Source: Neodiprion pinetum
Lineage: Eukaryota > Arthropoda > Insecta > Hymenoptera > Diprionidae
Direction: 5' to 3'
Assembly (NCBI RefSeq): GCF_021155775.2
Contig: NC_060234.1
Coordinates: forward strand, 1,550,001-1,614,000
DNA: 64,000 nucleotides
The notes beneath the pieces were generated by a model. It did not search any database, was not told the origin of the DNA, and was given only the letters and a program-made list of their open reading frames with translations. The translations under genes were made by a program, and so were the position numbers. This document shows positions 27,301-40,408 of this stretch, one piece after another. Position 1 is the stretch's first letter, and each line of letters opens with the position of its first letter.

Positions 27301-30300
27301 TATATCGTAATGTTTCCCGTGGGATATCTTTTCTCCTTTCTTTGCCACGGGCAAATTATTTGTCGACTCGCGTTACATGGCCTTCAACATATTTCTCAAA
27401 TGAAAACTTTCTCGATCGGTTTATCAAGGTGTTTCAATATTTGATATTCGTTGTCAGCACGCTTCGTATTTCTGGAAAATTAACTTGACATTGTAACAAC
27501 CCTGGTTTTTATTCCAAATAATTTCCACCGCGGAAATTGATAATTCAGCATGAACGGAGAACAATCAAGAGCGTGTTGAAAATCCGATGTATAAAACGAA
27601 CAAAAATTACTGCGAATGGTAATGAAAAAAGAAAAAGAAAATGGGGGGGGGAAACAAAAAACAATAACGAAAGTGCATCACTATACGAGTATACCTATTT
27701 GCATACATACGAGTATCGGGTTTTCCAATTTTTTTAGTCAAGTTTCGCGTACATCACGACTGCCGAGCGGAGCAGGTGGTGATCCACCACCCCCGTCTCC
27801 TCTCCTCTCTGTCTATCTCTCGTTTATTTTCGATTCGTGAATTAATGCTTGACAACAACCAATCAGGATTCGTCTGACAGGTAACTGCAGACCAATTCCC
27901 TTCTCCCTCCGTCCCTCATTCCGACGTGTCTAACGATTTGTTACCGAAAAACGAGGACCGATTCGGCAGACTAGACCGTGCTTGTAATTCAGACCCTTGC
28001 AGAGTCAAAAAAATATACTTGTAATATGGTAAAAGTTCAATTTGACCGGTGATAAAATTTGAATTATTCATCAGTAGCGAAATTTTTTGACACAAATTGT
28101 GCATGTGGTAATAAATTGTCCTAAGCAATGATCGTTCGTTCGTTGTTTTTACAGCAGTCATCGATGCTCGACGACGGGCAACTGTGAAGGACTGAATCCT
28201 TGGCGATCCGGCAGGCAGGTCTTCCCGATCGTTCACCAGTTGAGAATAACGTGAGTGTTGATCTTTGCCTATTCGTGTAATTTGTATAACCTAAAACTGT
28301 TCGTCAAGATGAACTCCTGCTTCAACCTTGCGTTGGCACCTTTATCCGGTATAACATTGCTGGGACTTTGGGGTCACGTACCAAAGCAATTTAATATTTT
28401 GACTTGAAGGTTTTTTATTTGAGTCTTCACCAGAGTGTGTTTTACAAAGTAAAACAGTTGGTAACAATAATTTTTAATTCTAAGGTAGTAAAAAATGTTT
28501 TCAAAAAGCAGTAACTTTCAAGTTACGATAATCTCGATGAAAAACCCTTGGGTCAGGAACGAAGCCAAGGCGCCAGCCGAAGGTTAATCGCGACGAAGAA
28601 TTTGAAACGAAACACGGTACGCGAGAGGTTACAACAAACCTACCGCTGCACGCCCTGAAAATTTATTATCTTGACGAAAGGGCGCCGAGTGCCGTACGTT
28701 CCAGCAAAAACATGCGTAGGTCATAACGAGCAAGCGTATAAAACGCTATACGCGGAGTATTAAAGCCGGCACGGGTTGGTTGGTACCTACTCTTCTCATC
28801 GTCGCAGAGGCATGAAGGTGGACAAGTAGACAGCGGCTGTCGAGGCTGCTCGCTATTATCATTACAGCGATCGTCGCGGTAGCGTGCATGTTGTTTGTTG
28901 TGTTAGCTCTTAGCGGCTATTACAGCTATTAGCCTGGACACAGAAGTGAGCCTCGTGTGTTGAAAGACAGATTGTGGCGCTACTGATGGACGGATAGGAC
29001 CGGTGTTGACATGCCTAATGCACTGCTAAGCTAACCCATATTGGTCGGACACTCAACTTTTATAACAACCGACTGTTCATGATCCCCACCGTTCATGCTG
29101 GGGATAGATAATCGGCCAATTGTTTGCAGGTATTATAGGTGTACGTTCGCCCGTTGTATCTAACCCCTAGTTGTAACATTTTTTCCCTGGGAACGAAGCG
29201 ATCTCGGTGATTTATGATGGTCCGCGGAACGTTTGGCCTGGAATCAAGTCAACCACCACCTTGGCGACTCAACGAGCACACGAGAAACGCGCTTGTCGGG
29301 AGAGGCGAGCCTCTTATCGGAGATTATATTGCACCTATTACGGGATCGATTCGATGCCTTGTCATTAGCGGCTGATTGGGAGAAGCTGGTGGTTGTTATA
29401 CCTTTGCTTAATGTCTTTCCTATCCGAACGAATAAGAGGTCGCGAATCAACTCACCGACCAGGTCAGCCGGCAGTCTCGGGTACAGCATTCCGGTTCTAG
29501 CGAGCCACTCGAGTTGCAGAGGGTGGATGTGGTGCTGCTGAGGATGCGGCGCCCCGGATTGCGGATGACCGACGGGCTGGCCCTCCTTGTGTATCGAGTG
29601 AAAGGCACTCCCTCCCGCCGGGTGGTAGTAAAGTCCTCCGGGATGAATAAGCGGTCCTCCGGGATGCAGGAGGAGGCCTTGTCCCTGCCTGACTACCGAT
29701 CCCGGATTAACGCCGTAGGGCGACGGTGCGGGGTTTTGCTGACCCGTCGTCGTTCCGTTTCCCGTTGGGTCTTCGGATCCCGGTGAAATCGGGGGACTCG
29801 ACGCGTGGCTTCTGCAGCTGGCGTTGCTTCCGGGACTCGCGCTTCCGGTTCTATCGGCACTGCCCTCGTCCTCCGTGTTGTCCTGACCTTGAAGACGATC
29901 ACCGCTGCTCTGACGTCTACCCGTGCTTTCCGACAAACCGAACTGCATCACCTGAAGACTGCTCTGCATCCTCGGTTGATGATGATGGTGATGGGGATGC
30001 TTGACGTGCTGCTGCTGCTGCTGCTGCTGCTGCTGATGGTGATGATGATGATGATGGTGGTGATGATGGTCCTGCTGAATCAGGGCCTGGAGAGGATGAC
30101 CTACCTGTTGGTCCCTGGAGTCGTGACGTCCTACGGATGTCAGGGGTGACTCGGACCTACGATTGGCTTGGTCCATGAAACCCTTTTTGGTCGGGACTTC
30201 GGCAGTGACGTGACGATTCTGGTCGTCAAGGTGAGTCGCTTCGACCACCGTCGTACTCGTCGTTATCGCTTTGCCTAGTAGCGCGTCGATGCAAAACGAC

Positions 30301-30779
30301 GTCTTTCCGACGGTGTTGTGACTATGGACCACGTGGTTAGGGGTGCTCTGAGGACTTGAGGTGAAGTTGTTCGAATGTTGTAGATTGTTCGGTGAGGCTG
30401 GTGATTTTGCTGGGATTATTTCGTCCTTGAAACGTTTTGTACCCTGATTGTGCTGGTGCTGCTGCTGCGGCGTCGTCGTCGTCGTCGTCGTTACCTCGTC
30501 GCGAAATCTTACCGTTCCCCGATCATCGGACGGGTCTGGTGATCTCACTCTCAGGTCGTGGAGACGTTGCGGCGACTTTGTCTCTTCGTCGGAACACGGC
30601 GAACTCGCTTCGGACTCTTGGAGACGATGTTGGATACTCGTGTAGATGTGCTGCTGACGCGACGAGTGCTGCTGATGTTGTTGTTGCTGTTGCTGCTGGT
30701 GGATGTGATGCATCTCGTCCGATGTTACCATCTGACTATTCGCGCCCACGTAGTGCATCGCACCTGTTGACGCTGCCAT
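12883..30779 (-). CDS. exex: Extra-extra / HB9 (MNX-class) homeobox transcription factor, three coding exons
   Basis: Coding exons are complement(29456-30779, 14692-14855, 12883-13140), giving 1746 nt and 581 residues. Exon 1 ends in phase 1 and exon 2 supplies two bases (together Gly); exon 2 ends in phase 0. All junctions are GT/AG. The homeodomain (about residues 453-512) has helix-3 residues IWFQNRRMKWKRSKKA, with Gln50 and Asn51. The HB9 family signatures are present: an N-terminal eh1-like repressor motif SFCIDALLGK (about 161-170), the block HPLQLEWLARTGM just before the end of exon 1, LLGKTRRPRTAFTSQQ entering the homeodomain, and LMLTETQ before helix 3. The start ATG is preceded in frame by TAA (TAACAAATG), so it is the first coding exon. 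By family knowledge this is a nuclear, mostly repressive regulator of motor-neuron fate. The N-terminal region is rich in His and Gln runs. The other candidates (Hox, unplugged) lack the HPLQLEWLART block. Confidence 0.96.
13141..14691 (-). other. exex: exex intron 2 (1.55 kb)
   Basis: GT-AG intron splitting the homeobox between codons 44 and 45. It holds a poly-G run (14,023-14,039), short CA/TG tracts near 13,973-13,992 and a run of CTCATT units at about 14,560-14,597. No gene is seen on either strand. Confidence 0.85.
14692..14855 (-). CDS. exex: exex coding exon 2: homeodomain arm, helices 1 and 2
   Basis: 164 nt, two bases completing Gly442 plus 54 codons. It encodes LLGKTRRPRTAF, LLELEKQFRQNKYLSRPK and FEVATSLMLTETQ, which is homeodomain positions 1-44. 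The acceptor is CAG at 14,858-14,856 and the donor GTAAAT starts at 14,691. No start codon opens this exon, so it is invisible to a search that requires an initiating Met. The intron at homeodomain position 44/45 is a common site in this class. Confidence 0.96.
16573..16846. mobile_element. Probable short inverted-repeat element in exex intron 1
   Basis: The left end GGTGGCCGGATATCTGG and the right end TTTTGTGGCCACC are partly inverted copies. Internal TGGAAAACCTGGAAA motifs repeat on both sides. Weakly supported because the arms are short and diverged. Confidence 0.35.
21891..22398. mobile_element. 508-bp hairpin element with GGGGAATTCCGTGC termini (in exex intron 1)
   Basis: Begins ATGGGGAATTCCGTGCCAAC and ends with the inverse, GTTCGCACGGAATTCCCCAT. 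The two halves are mutually inverted throughout: AACCTCGCCATTTTT on the left against AAATTGCGAGGTTC on the right, and AATTATAAATATTGTGAGTC against its partner near 22,240. Relatives occur at 42,510-43,090 and 45,281-45,977. No coding capacity. Confidence 0.75.
26022..26046. repeat. 25-bp poly-C tract
   Basis: An uninterrupted run of C in exex intron 1, preceded by CCACCACC triplets. One of seven runs of 17 or more C or G in this window. Confidence 0.9.
29456..30779 (-). CDS. exex: exex coding exon 1: N-terminal regulatory region
   Basis: Encodes residues 1-441 plus the first base of codon 442. It carries a Gln run near residues 28-34, an eh1-like motif FCIDALL near 162-168, a composite His then Gln tract near 237-260, a Ser/Pro-rich stretch near 315-345 and the HB9-specific HPLQLEWLARTGM block near 420-432. 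The donor is GTGAGT at 29,455-29,450. The exon is clearly richer in G+C than the flanking DNA. The His/Gln tracts are CAC/CAG repeats and are likely to vary in length. Most of the protein lies here, as is usual in this family. Confidence 0.95.
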
Positions 30780-33583
30780 TTGTTATAATATGTATCTACT
30801 TCGATCGTGGTCGTTTTAATGAAAATTGATCGATACAAATATTTTAGGAACTGCGAACACGTGAGAAAATAACACTTCCCAAAAACCCACGCACGGAATA
30901 TCGAAGCGAATAGGACGATCTGAGAGTTTAAAATACGGGTATGCGATAAGAAAACACGTACGTGAGTTCATTCACGGACAACTTTGAGTATCTCTACGGA
31001 TTTACAGCTAGTCCATAAACACTCTTGGAATACGCGCGCCTACGCTGGTGATTCGAACATGTTACTTTGACCAAAAGTTTTCGATACTATTCACTGTCTC
31101 TATTTATTTTTTACGCGTTTCTTTCACTTGCCTGATGAAGCATTGTTAATCGTGACAAACGGAATCCCGTTTCGCGGTTTTTAAGACGCTGTCGTTAAAG
31201 CACTTTGGCAATTCTTCTTGTACCTGTTATAGGTTTAATAAAATTGGCCAAAAACGAATTATACTCGGTATCATCAGTTCGTTACTGTAACAAATGAATT
31301 AATTGTTATCAATCGTTCAATCTATGTGCAGTCGTACAGTTGTGAAAAAATTTTTAATTTTTATAATATCAACACACACGCACACACAATTACGCGTTAC
31401 AATAAGTTATTATTAAAAATACACTCGCACGATATTATTCTCGTTATGTTCTTCGCTGTAACTTGATAAATTATCTTTAATTTTCGTTCGCACATTCACG
31501 CACGGCGGGTTATCGAACAGGCTAAATTACCGTAACGATATCATTGCACACATAGTTTGATCCAGCTATACCGACGTACGGACGAATTCACGCTTCCGCG
31601 GAACATCGACGAGTGATGCGGCATTCCGCATTATACAAACAATACCGCGCACTTCAAAATCTTTACAAAACTATACGCATACATGTATGCACACATACGT
31701 ATGTATACGTACATATACACACATAAGGTATGTAATATACAACTAACCGATCGCGATCGGATTGGTTCGGTGTCGTGAGTCAAAGTGAAATCGGGGATAC
31801 GCAACCGAGACGATTTCTGCCTCCGTTATACAGACTCTGTACTCTCCGCGGGATATGAACCGTTGATGGTGGTGGTGGTGGTGGTGGTGGTCATGGTGGT
31901 GGTGGTGTGGTGGTGGTGGTGGTGGTGGTGGTGGTGAGTTGGTAGGATACGGTTTTCGTTGTCGTTGCCCAGTCGCCGGTTGCATGCAGCGTCGCTGACG
32001 TGTCTGCGCCTCGGTGTGTACGCATCAAAAATCTCCGGTCTCTCTCCCCCACCCCTGATTTTCACCCCCCCCCCCCCCCCCCCCCCCGCCCACCCTCTGT
32101 CTCTCTCTATCGCTCTCTCTTCTGTCCGCGTATATATCAGCGCGGCGCTTTCATGCGCGCCCCGAACGATTAAATTTGGGGTGCTCCGCCCCCGATTCGC
32201 TTCCACGGACTCACGGCCACGCCCCCAAAACTCTGTTAAATGGTGGGGAGTGGGAGGAGGTGGAGAGAGAGAGAGAGAGAGAGAGAGTCAGAGTCAGAGG
32301 CATCAGATCCGACCGGACGAACGGTAAGCTTCGCGCTCTCTCTTTCTCTCTCGATCTGCGACTACTTCTTTACAGGTACTGCCGAACTGCACTTGCGCTA
32401 CGTCAAGACGTGTGAGAAATGGAGAAAGAGGGACGGATGGATGGATGGATGGATGGATGGACGGACGATGATTGTTCGCGATATCGGACGTCGGTTTAGG
32501 GAGGAGGTGTTTCAACGTTACAGGGAACATTATATCCTCGTACTCCGGGCGTTGAATTAACGACGAATCTGTACCACCATCCCCCCCTCCTTCGATTCTA
32601 ACCTTTCACGATTTTCAACATTCTCGAGTATACCCAAAAAAATCATCGTGCTGCATCCGGTGCTTAAATCGATTCAATCGATTATACAATTTTAGATGTA
32701 CAAACGGATGGGTTGAGCTATTTTAATTTTTTTTTTTCCCCCAATAACGTCGTCTTGATTTAGTCGATCATTGATGAGAAATTTTTGTTCTTGTACACAG
32801 ATTGATTGAAGATGAAAATTAATAATGAAAACTAAACGTGTTTGGGAGAAAGTTGGAATGAAATTTTATTATCGAAATTGTTTCTAGCGGTAACCTCGTT
32901 CACCGAGGATTAAAAAACTAGTTTATCAAAGATGTTGTTTTTTTTTTTTTTTTGCGCAGTATAACCATCGTCGGAACTTGGCTTTCCATTGACGTTAAAA
33001 AATTACAGAATTAGTTGAATACGGTTGAAAGTAAATTCTCGATGCATTTTGATCCCGAACGGAATGAAGTTTGTCTTTAAAAATGTAAATTTTGCAAACA
33101 AACAATCAATCAATCTTAATCCGATCCGTATGTGAAAAATAGACAGTTGTTACGCAGTAGAAAGTAAGAACGCGTAAGAAATGGTAATATTTGATTTGAT
33201 TTTCCGACACTATTAAAAATCGAGTTTCGCGGCGGTGCGATTTGTATCATTATAAAACCTTATACATACCTGCAGTATCTCTACAAACACCACCGAGGTA
33301 CCCATGCTGTATATTTGACGGACAAATATTGATTGATGAAAAGCGCTAGTCCGCCTACCGCTGTACTTACAATGCTGCAACACATATACCCGTGTACATA
33401 CACGAATCGAATCATTCCGAACATTATCGCCTTTATCGTATAACCTGTAATCTATCCATCAATCTATCTATCCTGCATCTATATCTTACACTCTTATTCG
33501 GTAGGCGCGATATATATCGCATCCTCTATATATCTCACATGCACATGTAGGTGGAACGTCGTATATATATTCTACCGATATAA

Positions 33584-33627
<44 letters not shown>

Positions 33628-35877
33628 ATCAGTAATGTACATCGAATTATCTGATACGTAATAACTTCGGGGTAATTGCTCACATTATCAAGTTATTAAA
33701 CACCGTTGCCTTCCTATCTCGGTACACATCTCGCTTTTTACTTGCCTCCCCCCCCCCCCCCCCCCCCCCCCCCTATCCCCCCTATACCCCCTCACTCCTC
33801 CCTCCTTTCCTAGTTTTCCCTAAAATCCGTTATCTCGAAGGCATGTTTACTTCACATTTAAAGCTTATTTTTCATGTACCTGTACTACGCAATTGAAAGA
33901 AACGTGGTCACGTCTATCTGCTTTTGTACCTACAAAGATCTCGGGTTTTGTCATTATTCTCGAAACGGATGATTTGTTGTTTCTTTCTTTAATTTTTTTC
34001 TCTTCTTTCCTTCATCATCTCTTCCGTACATCGCATCGGCGTAATAACGGCTACCTGAATTTCCTATGTTGTCTCTGTGCAAAGAGACACCGGTCGATGC
34101 ATGAACACCGTGCCAATGCGCGCCGCTGACTAACTTAACGCATACTTATATACAGTGTGTGTATAATGTATAATGATGTACAGTCTCGGTCTGTTGGTTT
34201 CTGTAACGGGTGATTCGGATGTTGTACGGAATGATTGTTTTTTTTTCATTGCAATTGTCGAATTGGAATAACCGCGGTAACTCTTTACGCGTGATATACC
34301 AATCCTGTCATTTTTCGGCTTCTGTAACTGAAAAGGAAAAAACTGAACTTTGTTGTCCGTATGTTACTCGCGACCCTTTTTTCCCTGAAACGAGTAGAGG
34401 TATCAAGTTGAAATCAGTAAGAAATACTAAAGTCTACGATCCCTTGGAGGTGTAAAAAATTCAAGCTTCCGAGTCGATGCAATCAAAAGATACGGCCGTT
34501 TATGTCACGTATTTTAATTTGCGTTGACCTGGCATCATGAAATTTGGAGAAAAGCAAGATCTCACGGCGGAAGTAAAGGAAAACGTGGAAGAATAGTTCA
34601 TTTGTAGTCACGTGAGATGAGAAAAAAAAATAAATGAATAAAAAATACTCAGGGCGCCAGTCCTACTCGACTTGTCAGGTTCGTTTTACCGTACCATGAT
34701 CATGGCGACTGTTATACTTTGATCCGATCCATCGTCACGTGTTCTACACCGTCATTCGGAAGCCGTGATATGAACATTGACTCAGATTGATCCGGGATTC
34801 GTAAAACCGCAGTAGCTTGTCGTCTCTTAATCATCCCGTGTAAGGTTGAAAATTTCCATCTACCAAAGAGAAAAACTGACAGTCGGACATCCACGTACGA
34901 TATGCGCACAAAGTGCAGAGATACCTTTACTCAAGGGGACGAGGATTTTTAAAGATACTCGAGAAATTTCTCTCTCCGCGGTCTTTGCCCGGAGGTTTTG
35001 CTTCCGCTGGTGGTGGTGGTGGTGATGGTGCCGTTCGAGTATTTGCCCTCCTCTCTTCCTCTCGTTGATGGCCGATGATGGATCACCACGAGCTATCTTC
35101 TTCTTCGGGGCCTCGAGACACGATGCACCCAAGCAACATCACAGGCATCGCCAGTATGTTTGCTTTGATGCCGAGGCACGTTTTCGACGCCCATCGTCAA
35201 ACTTTTGGACCGCGACAACCGCTCCTTCTTATATTCTTTTTACTACCTCGTTCTTATTCTTATTCTTATTTTCGCAGCTCGGTGATCGTGACCGGTAGCC
35301 AGCCTTCATCGTCGTCATAATCGTTGGCCTCCTTCGTTTTTTTTTCAAATCGAATCAAACACCGGAATCGCACGACTCGTGCAAGCTGGTGTACAATTTT
35401 GTGCGCCTGTACGATCCGATATGTGTGTATCTGATGGAAAATAAGGGACGTTTTATTTTATCGAGGGGCGAAAGATTTCGTGGTGAGAAACAGAGAGAGG
35501 GGGGGGGGGGGGGGGGGGGGAGTAGAGTGGATCGAGATGGCTGAACGTCGTCGTCGCGTAGCTGATGCCTCTTTCTGTTTACCGTCGTCTGCGCTGATCA
35601 AATACCCGGTTATCCCCTAACTACCGATTATGTATTGTCAACCGATAAGCTCAGGCTTTACCTTACAAGATATACAGCACGGTATGCATAGCGATTCGGT
35701 TGGTTCTCGGGAATTCTTTTTTCTCCTTCTTCTTCTGTTCTTCATATTTTATTTAGTTGCGTTTTTAGATTTTTTGATTTTTTTTATTCCGTCCAGCAAT
35801 ATCAGTATCGTTCGCAGTGAAACGACCTTTCATTCGTCTTCTTATCATCGATAATCCTGGTCACGAATTCCCAATGT
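30780..35877. promoter_or_regulatory. Upstream region of exex: presumed 5' UTR, promoter and flank
   Basis: No gene is recognised. By position it must contain the exex transcription start, but no clear core promoter could be assigned. Contents: GGT triplet repeat (31,866-31,935), poly-C (32,065-32,087), GA run (32,261-32,287), GGAT tandem repeat (about 32,436-32,463), AT run (33,594-33,625), poly-C (33,748-33,773) and poly-G (35,499-35,520). Several of these could fold into non-B DNA next to the promoter. Confidence 0.4.
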
Positions 35878-36333
35878 ATGTTTTCGTTCGTCGTTGTTCT
35901 TCTTTTTATTGTTATCATTGGACAAGTATGGACTTTTAATACGCTACCAAATACGAGTGCGAAAATGGAGAAACCCGGTTCATGCGGTCCAAATGCTATC
36001 TGGTTGTTGAACTATTCAAACTTATGCAACGACAAATTAGTTATCTTCTTACTTGATATTCCCAATTTTAGTACATTGTCGGTGTATAATCGTGTCAAAG
36101 TATTTGGCGTAACCAGACGAAATTGGCAACCGTACAAGTGTAAACCGAAACGCATGTTTATGGACGCAACATCAACTACCCGAATTAAACAAACGAACGT
36201 TTTCGACATTATTGAATTACCTATATTTTTTATCTCAGTGTTGATTGTGTACTACATATGGCTGATACCGCCAGGTTCGGAAAATTCGATTTCGCTGCAA
36301 ATTCGGTACGTCATCGTGTGTACCGAGACATGA
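35878..36333 (+). CDS. Unrecognised 151-residue ORF, possible secreted or membrane protein
   Basis: The longest ATG-initiated plus-strand frame in the region between the homeobox and protease genes. It begins MFSFVVVLLFIVIIGQVWTF, which looks like a signal peptide or membrane anchor, and has a second hydrophobic segment near residues 112-130 (IFFISVLIVYYIWL). The middle, VYNRVKVFGVTRRNWQPYKC, alternates like beta strands. No family was recognised. There is no nearby paralogue, no obvious splice structure, and base composition is like the surroundings, so a chance frame is quite possible. Confidence 0.3.
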   Translation: MFSFVVVLLFIVIIGQVWTFNTLPNTSAKMEKPGSCGPNAIWLLNYSNLCNDKLVIFLLDIPNFSTLSVYNRVKVFGVTRRNWQPYKCKPKRMFMDATSTTRIKQTNVFDIIELPIFFISVLIVYYIWLIPPGSENSISLQIRYVIVCTET

Positions 36334-39300
36334 AAATCCTTCAAATTTCAGACAAATTTCTAGGCTCTACCGTTTACGAGAAACGCGTTGATGAATTTTC
36401 ACTTTTTTTCGATCGCATGTTTTACTTAGAATTTTCAGCACGTCTTGTCGTAGGAAACAAAATATGGACCACTACGTGTTTTGTGTAAAATGAAGTCTGA
36501 TCTTTGAAAATTTTGAATCCATTTTTGGATATGTCGCAATGAAAAGCAAAGACACAACGTGTCTTTTTTTTTTTTTTTGGCTGTCGTTGACGATCTATCC
36601 GAAAATTTTCTTTTCACGAACGTGTATCTCAACAACGAATACAGATTTTTCAGATCTTCAAACGCGAAACGAAAGATTCGTTCTTCTACTTTCGACGAAA
36701 AAAAAGTTTTCAAAAATCGGTCGACACGTTTAGATTTTATCGACGTTTCAAATCGGTCCCGTTTCTATCGGCTCATCCTGTATATTTAACATCTTACATC
36801 CAAAATCAGTTTTAATACTGTACTAAAATTTCGCAATGAAAGATGAAAGAATAATAAGTACGAAGAGAAATTTTGTTCTTCAGCCAGAATATTATATTAC
36901 ACATTACGGTGTACCTGCATCCATCTATACCTTTGCAACATATGTATATATATATATATATATATATTCCGCAATTATTACACATATTATATTTTAATAC
37001 ACTGGGCACACAGCTTTTTGAACAAATTGTCTTTACGCGTATGTGTGCGTGCGCGTGTGTCGTGCGCGTACCAAGCTTTTCACCGCACGCACGCACGTAC
37101 AGCAATATACGTATAAATGCAAGTTTGTTTAAGATATTGATTGTAAATATTGATAATGGGATATTGCGTAAATCGCTAATGGGTTCTTCATCTTGTGTTC
37201 ATCTTTTCTTTCTTTCTTTCTTTCTCTCGTTACCTTTTTTTTTTTTTTCTTTGTTTCCTTACCTTCTTTCTCTCGACTCGCGCGTGTATGTATACGTACG
37301 TACAAGGCATATAAACATACACGCATGCCGGCGGTATACGATATCGTATATTACTTGTCCCGCGTAATTAGTGCGCCGCCGCCGCCGCCTCCGTGTTGCT
37401 TTTAAATTTTTATATTTATACAATGCACAGATATATATATATATATATATAATACTTATACGTACACCCATATATTTTACATTACATATACGTACATTCG
37501 TAAACTCCCACCTTGCAAAGCGACGCTGATATTTTCATCTTCTCTTCCTTTTCACATTTACACGTGCGTTAATATGGACGCGCGTCTATTTATACATACA
37601 TAGTACATACATTCGTATACATTAACAATCGACCATCCTACGACTGGAGAATAAAAAAGAATAAAAAAAAGAAAGAAAAAAAATAAAGATACACCCAGGT
37701 ACGGTATTAGAGACGGTAATATATAGGTTTGCTTAGGGTTACGCGATATGTGGATATTATTATATTATTATATTATTATATACATATATCGACGACGAGT
37801 AGGTATTAGGCCAACGAAAAAGAAACGGTACCCGACTCACGTATGCGGTATTGAGGCGTGCGTGTGTATGCACAACGCACGTGTCGATCATTCGAAAATC
37901 TTATAGGCCGGCATTTCATTTGGGTCATTTATTTTCGGCTATTTTCGAATGTTTCGACGCGTCTGTTGAACAGCGACTGTGTGCATTGCCACATTCCTAT
38001 GTGTGTGTGTGTATATATATATTGAGAAAAAATTCATCTAAAAACGAATAGAGAAAATTTGAAATTTAAGAAACGAAGCACCGCGCGGAGAATTTTTACA
38101 CAATACGCGTGTAGATTATATTTATTCGCGATCTAATTGCTGGGTGAAATGAAAAATGAAGAGCGTTTTGAAAAAAGGAAGAAAATGATTTTTGTTGGAA
38201 AACTTATCCAGCACGCAAACGTGTAACAATGACTTGTCTGTTAATTACTTAAACTCGGTGATTGGAAATTGAGTAAAAGGATTTGTTTCCATTTCATTTT
38301 TGCATTCCGCTCGTCGAATCTTTTATTTATTCGCCAACAAATTACACGCGGCATAGCAGTGAAAAAGAAACGTTCTTGTTCGACCGACGATTTTTATTTC
38401 AAATTGTAGTTGGGCGATATAAAGATATAAAGCAAAGTAATCGAGTATGTGAAATAAAAAATTGAACCTCGAACCTGACTATAGCAGATATATTTATACA
38501 TCGACATGTGTTTTAACATTATCTCATACATATCTCATACCATATATACATGTATGGATATGTGTGTGTGTGTGTAATGCCATAATCTGCGAGGCAATTA
38601 GCTAAGTATAATTGATTCGGATCGGTTCGATACATGCCTATAATACAAGATGATTACTCGCGTTGCGTTGACGATATTTAATTAACGGTCGATTAGCCAG
38701 TCTGTCTGATACAAAACATACACTTGCCTACATACATTTGACAGATAAAAGTGTTGCCGTGAAAATTGTCGTACACATTGTGACAATGTCGCGCTATATA
38801 GTAAATTACATCAGATATGCGCGTTATATAATTGTTATTTTTATTTTTTTTCTTTTTCACATCTTTTCCAATTTCCGAAGAAACACCTTGTCGCAACCAC
38901 ATCACTTATCAATTCTTTCCCTACATTTATATTCGACCCAGTGATCACGATTCGTAATACAACGATACGTTATCCTGGAATTTGATTCGCCTGGATTAAA
39001 AATTCATGTTGAATTATTGTAACTAATTTACGAGATTGAATAAATAATGATAAACGTCTCAAACGTCAGATGAAGACTCGACGTTACCAAGTCTGGGTCA
39101 TCTTTGTGACGTAAATTTTTATTATGATTGACGCAAGCGATAAAAAAAATTTTTTATTCACGATTCTTCATAAATTTGAAGAAAATTTCTGAAAAATCAA
39201 AAATCAACCGAGAGCGATCCTCCACATAACGTAGAACGCTCATCTTTTCAGACAACCTTTCTTTTAACCTGAACAAACTTTTTACGGGGGAGCCATGGTG

Positions 39301-40356
39301 GAAAATGGCAAATTATTATTTTCCGATACACCGTAATATATATTTATATATTGTGACGAAATTCGACCATCGTTTATTGTCTTTCTCTATCTCTCTCTGT
39401 CTTTCTCTCTCTATTATTCTCTACTCTTGTATCTACCTCTATATATTCTCATACCGCGGCGAATAGTAATAGAGTGGTAATTTAATAAGGAAAAAACAAA
39501 CTTTCGTAAATTGACTTTCTCCATGATCGGGCAAACAGGAATTTATAATTCACTAGACCGGCGGCCAGGAGTTTGTCATAATCATGTTAAAAGCATCTGG
39601 ATGTATGTATGCACATACATGGACACGTCGGTTGATTATTTAACGCTGTGAATACAGATTCTTTCACGTTTCTCCATTTCTTATTTGGTTTTTTGTTTTT
39701 TTTTCTTCTTCGAATCTCATATCTTGTTTTTCTCTTCTCTCTCTCTCTCTCTCTCTCTTTTCATTTCTTTCCTTACGTATTCACACACACGCATCTGTAC
39801 AACGGATGATTGGAGTAGAATCTAGATTTCACATTTTCCATATACGGAAACGAATATGTCGTAAGATTTTTCGACCTATCCTTTCGTCTAATTATCACGC
39901 AATAATTTATCTTCTCGATAATAATTAACTACAAGATGTCACGGAGAAGGGGGACAATCGATCGTGCGGATCAAACCGTATACAAAAAGGAAAGGAAATG
40001 AAAAAAAAAGAGATTAGTACGGATAGATTCTGCGGTACGCGATGGATTAAGGTTATCCGTTAATAAGCCTGTAATTACTGTGAGATTAAACTTATCCGTT
40101 TGTCACTTTTAGCTCGGTAGACATTTTACACCTGAATACGTATATGTTCACACATACGCATGGCTATTATGTATAATAATGCGATAAAGCTATCCTGGAT
40201 TACTTGTTTATTTTATTTTTTTTCTACTATTTCGATGATGCAGTTTCTGCGAATCCCGTATTAATATAATATCGATGAATGTACGGAATCGCGCTCGTAT
40301 CTCAGGAACTGTCTTTCTTTATCGGAGAATTTATTATAGTATACCTTTGTAGAGTA

Positions 40357-40408
<52 letters not shown>

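Larger units (their letters stand above)
14856..29455 (-). other. exex: exex intron 1 (14.6 kb), likely cis-regulatory
   Basis: No convincing exon was found inside. It contains simple repeats (CT runs at about 18,560-18,586 and 21,302-21,346; a GA run at 15,588-15,614; a GGAAG-type purine run at 25,789-25,820), poly-C at 26,022-26,046, a hairpin element at 21,891-22,398 and a probable element at 16,573-16,846. Islands of more balanced base composition at roughly 17.45-17.75, 18.6-19.3 and 20.4-21.2 kb contain TAAT cores and share a 14-mer. They are candidate enhancers by inference only; conservation could not be tested. Confidence 0.8.

Noticed and set aside
31743..32206. His- and Thr-rich minus-strand frames upstream of exex
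   Set aside because: Direct translation of a GGT/ACC microsatellite. It is not in frame with exex, which has a stop just before its ATG.
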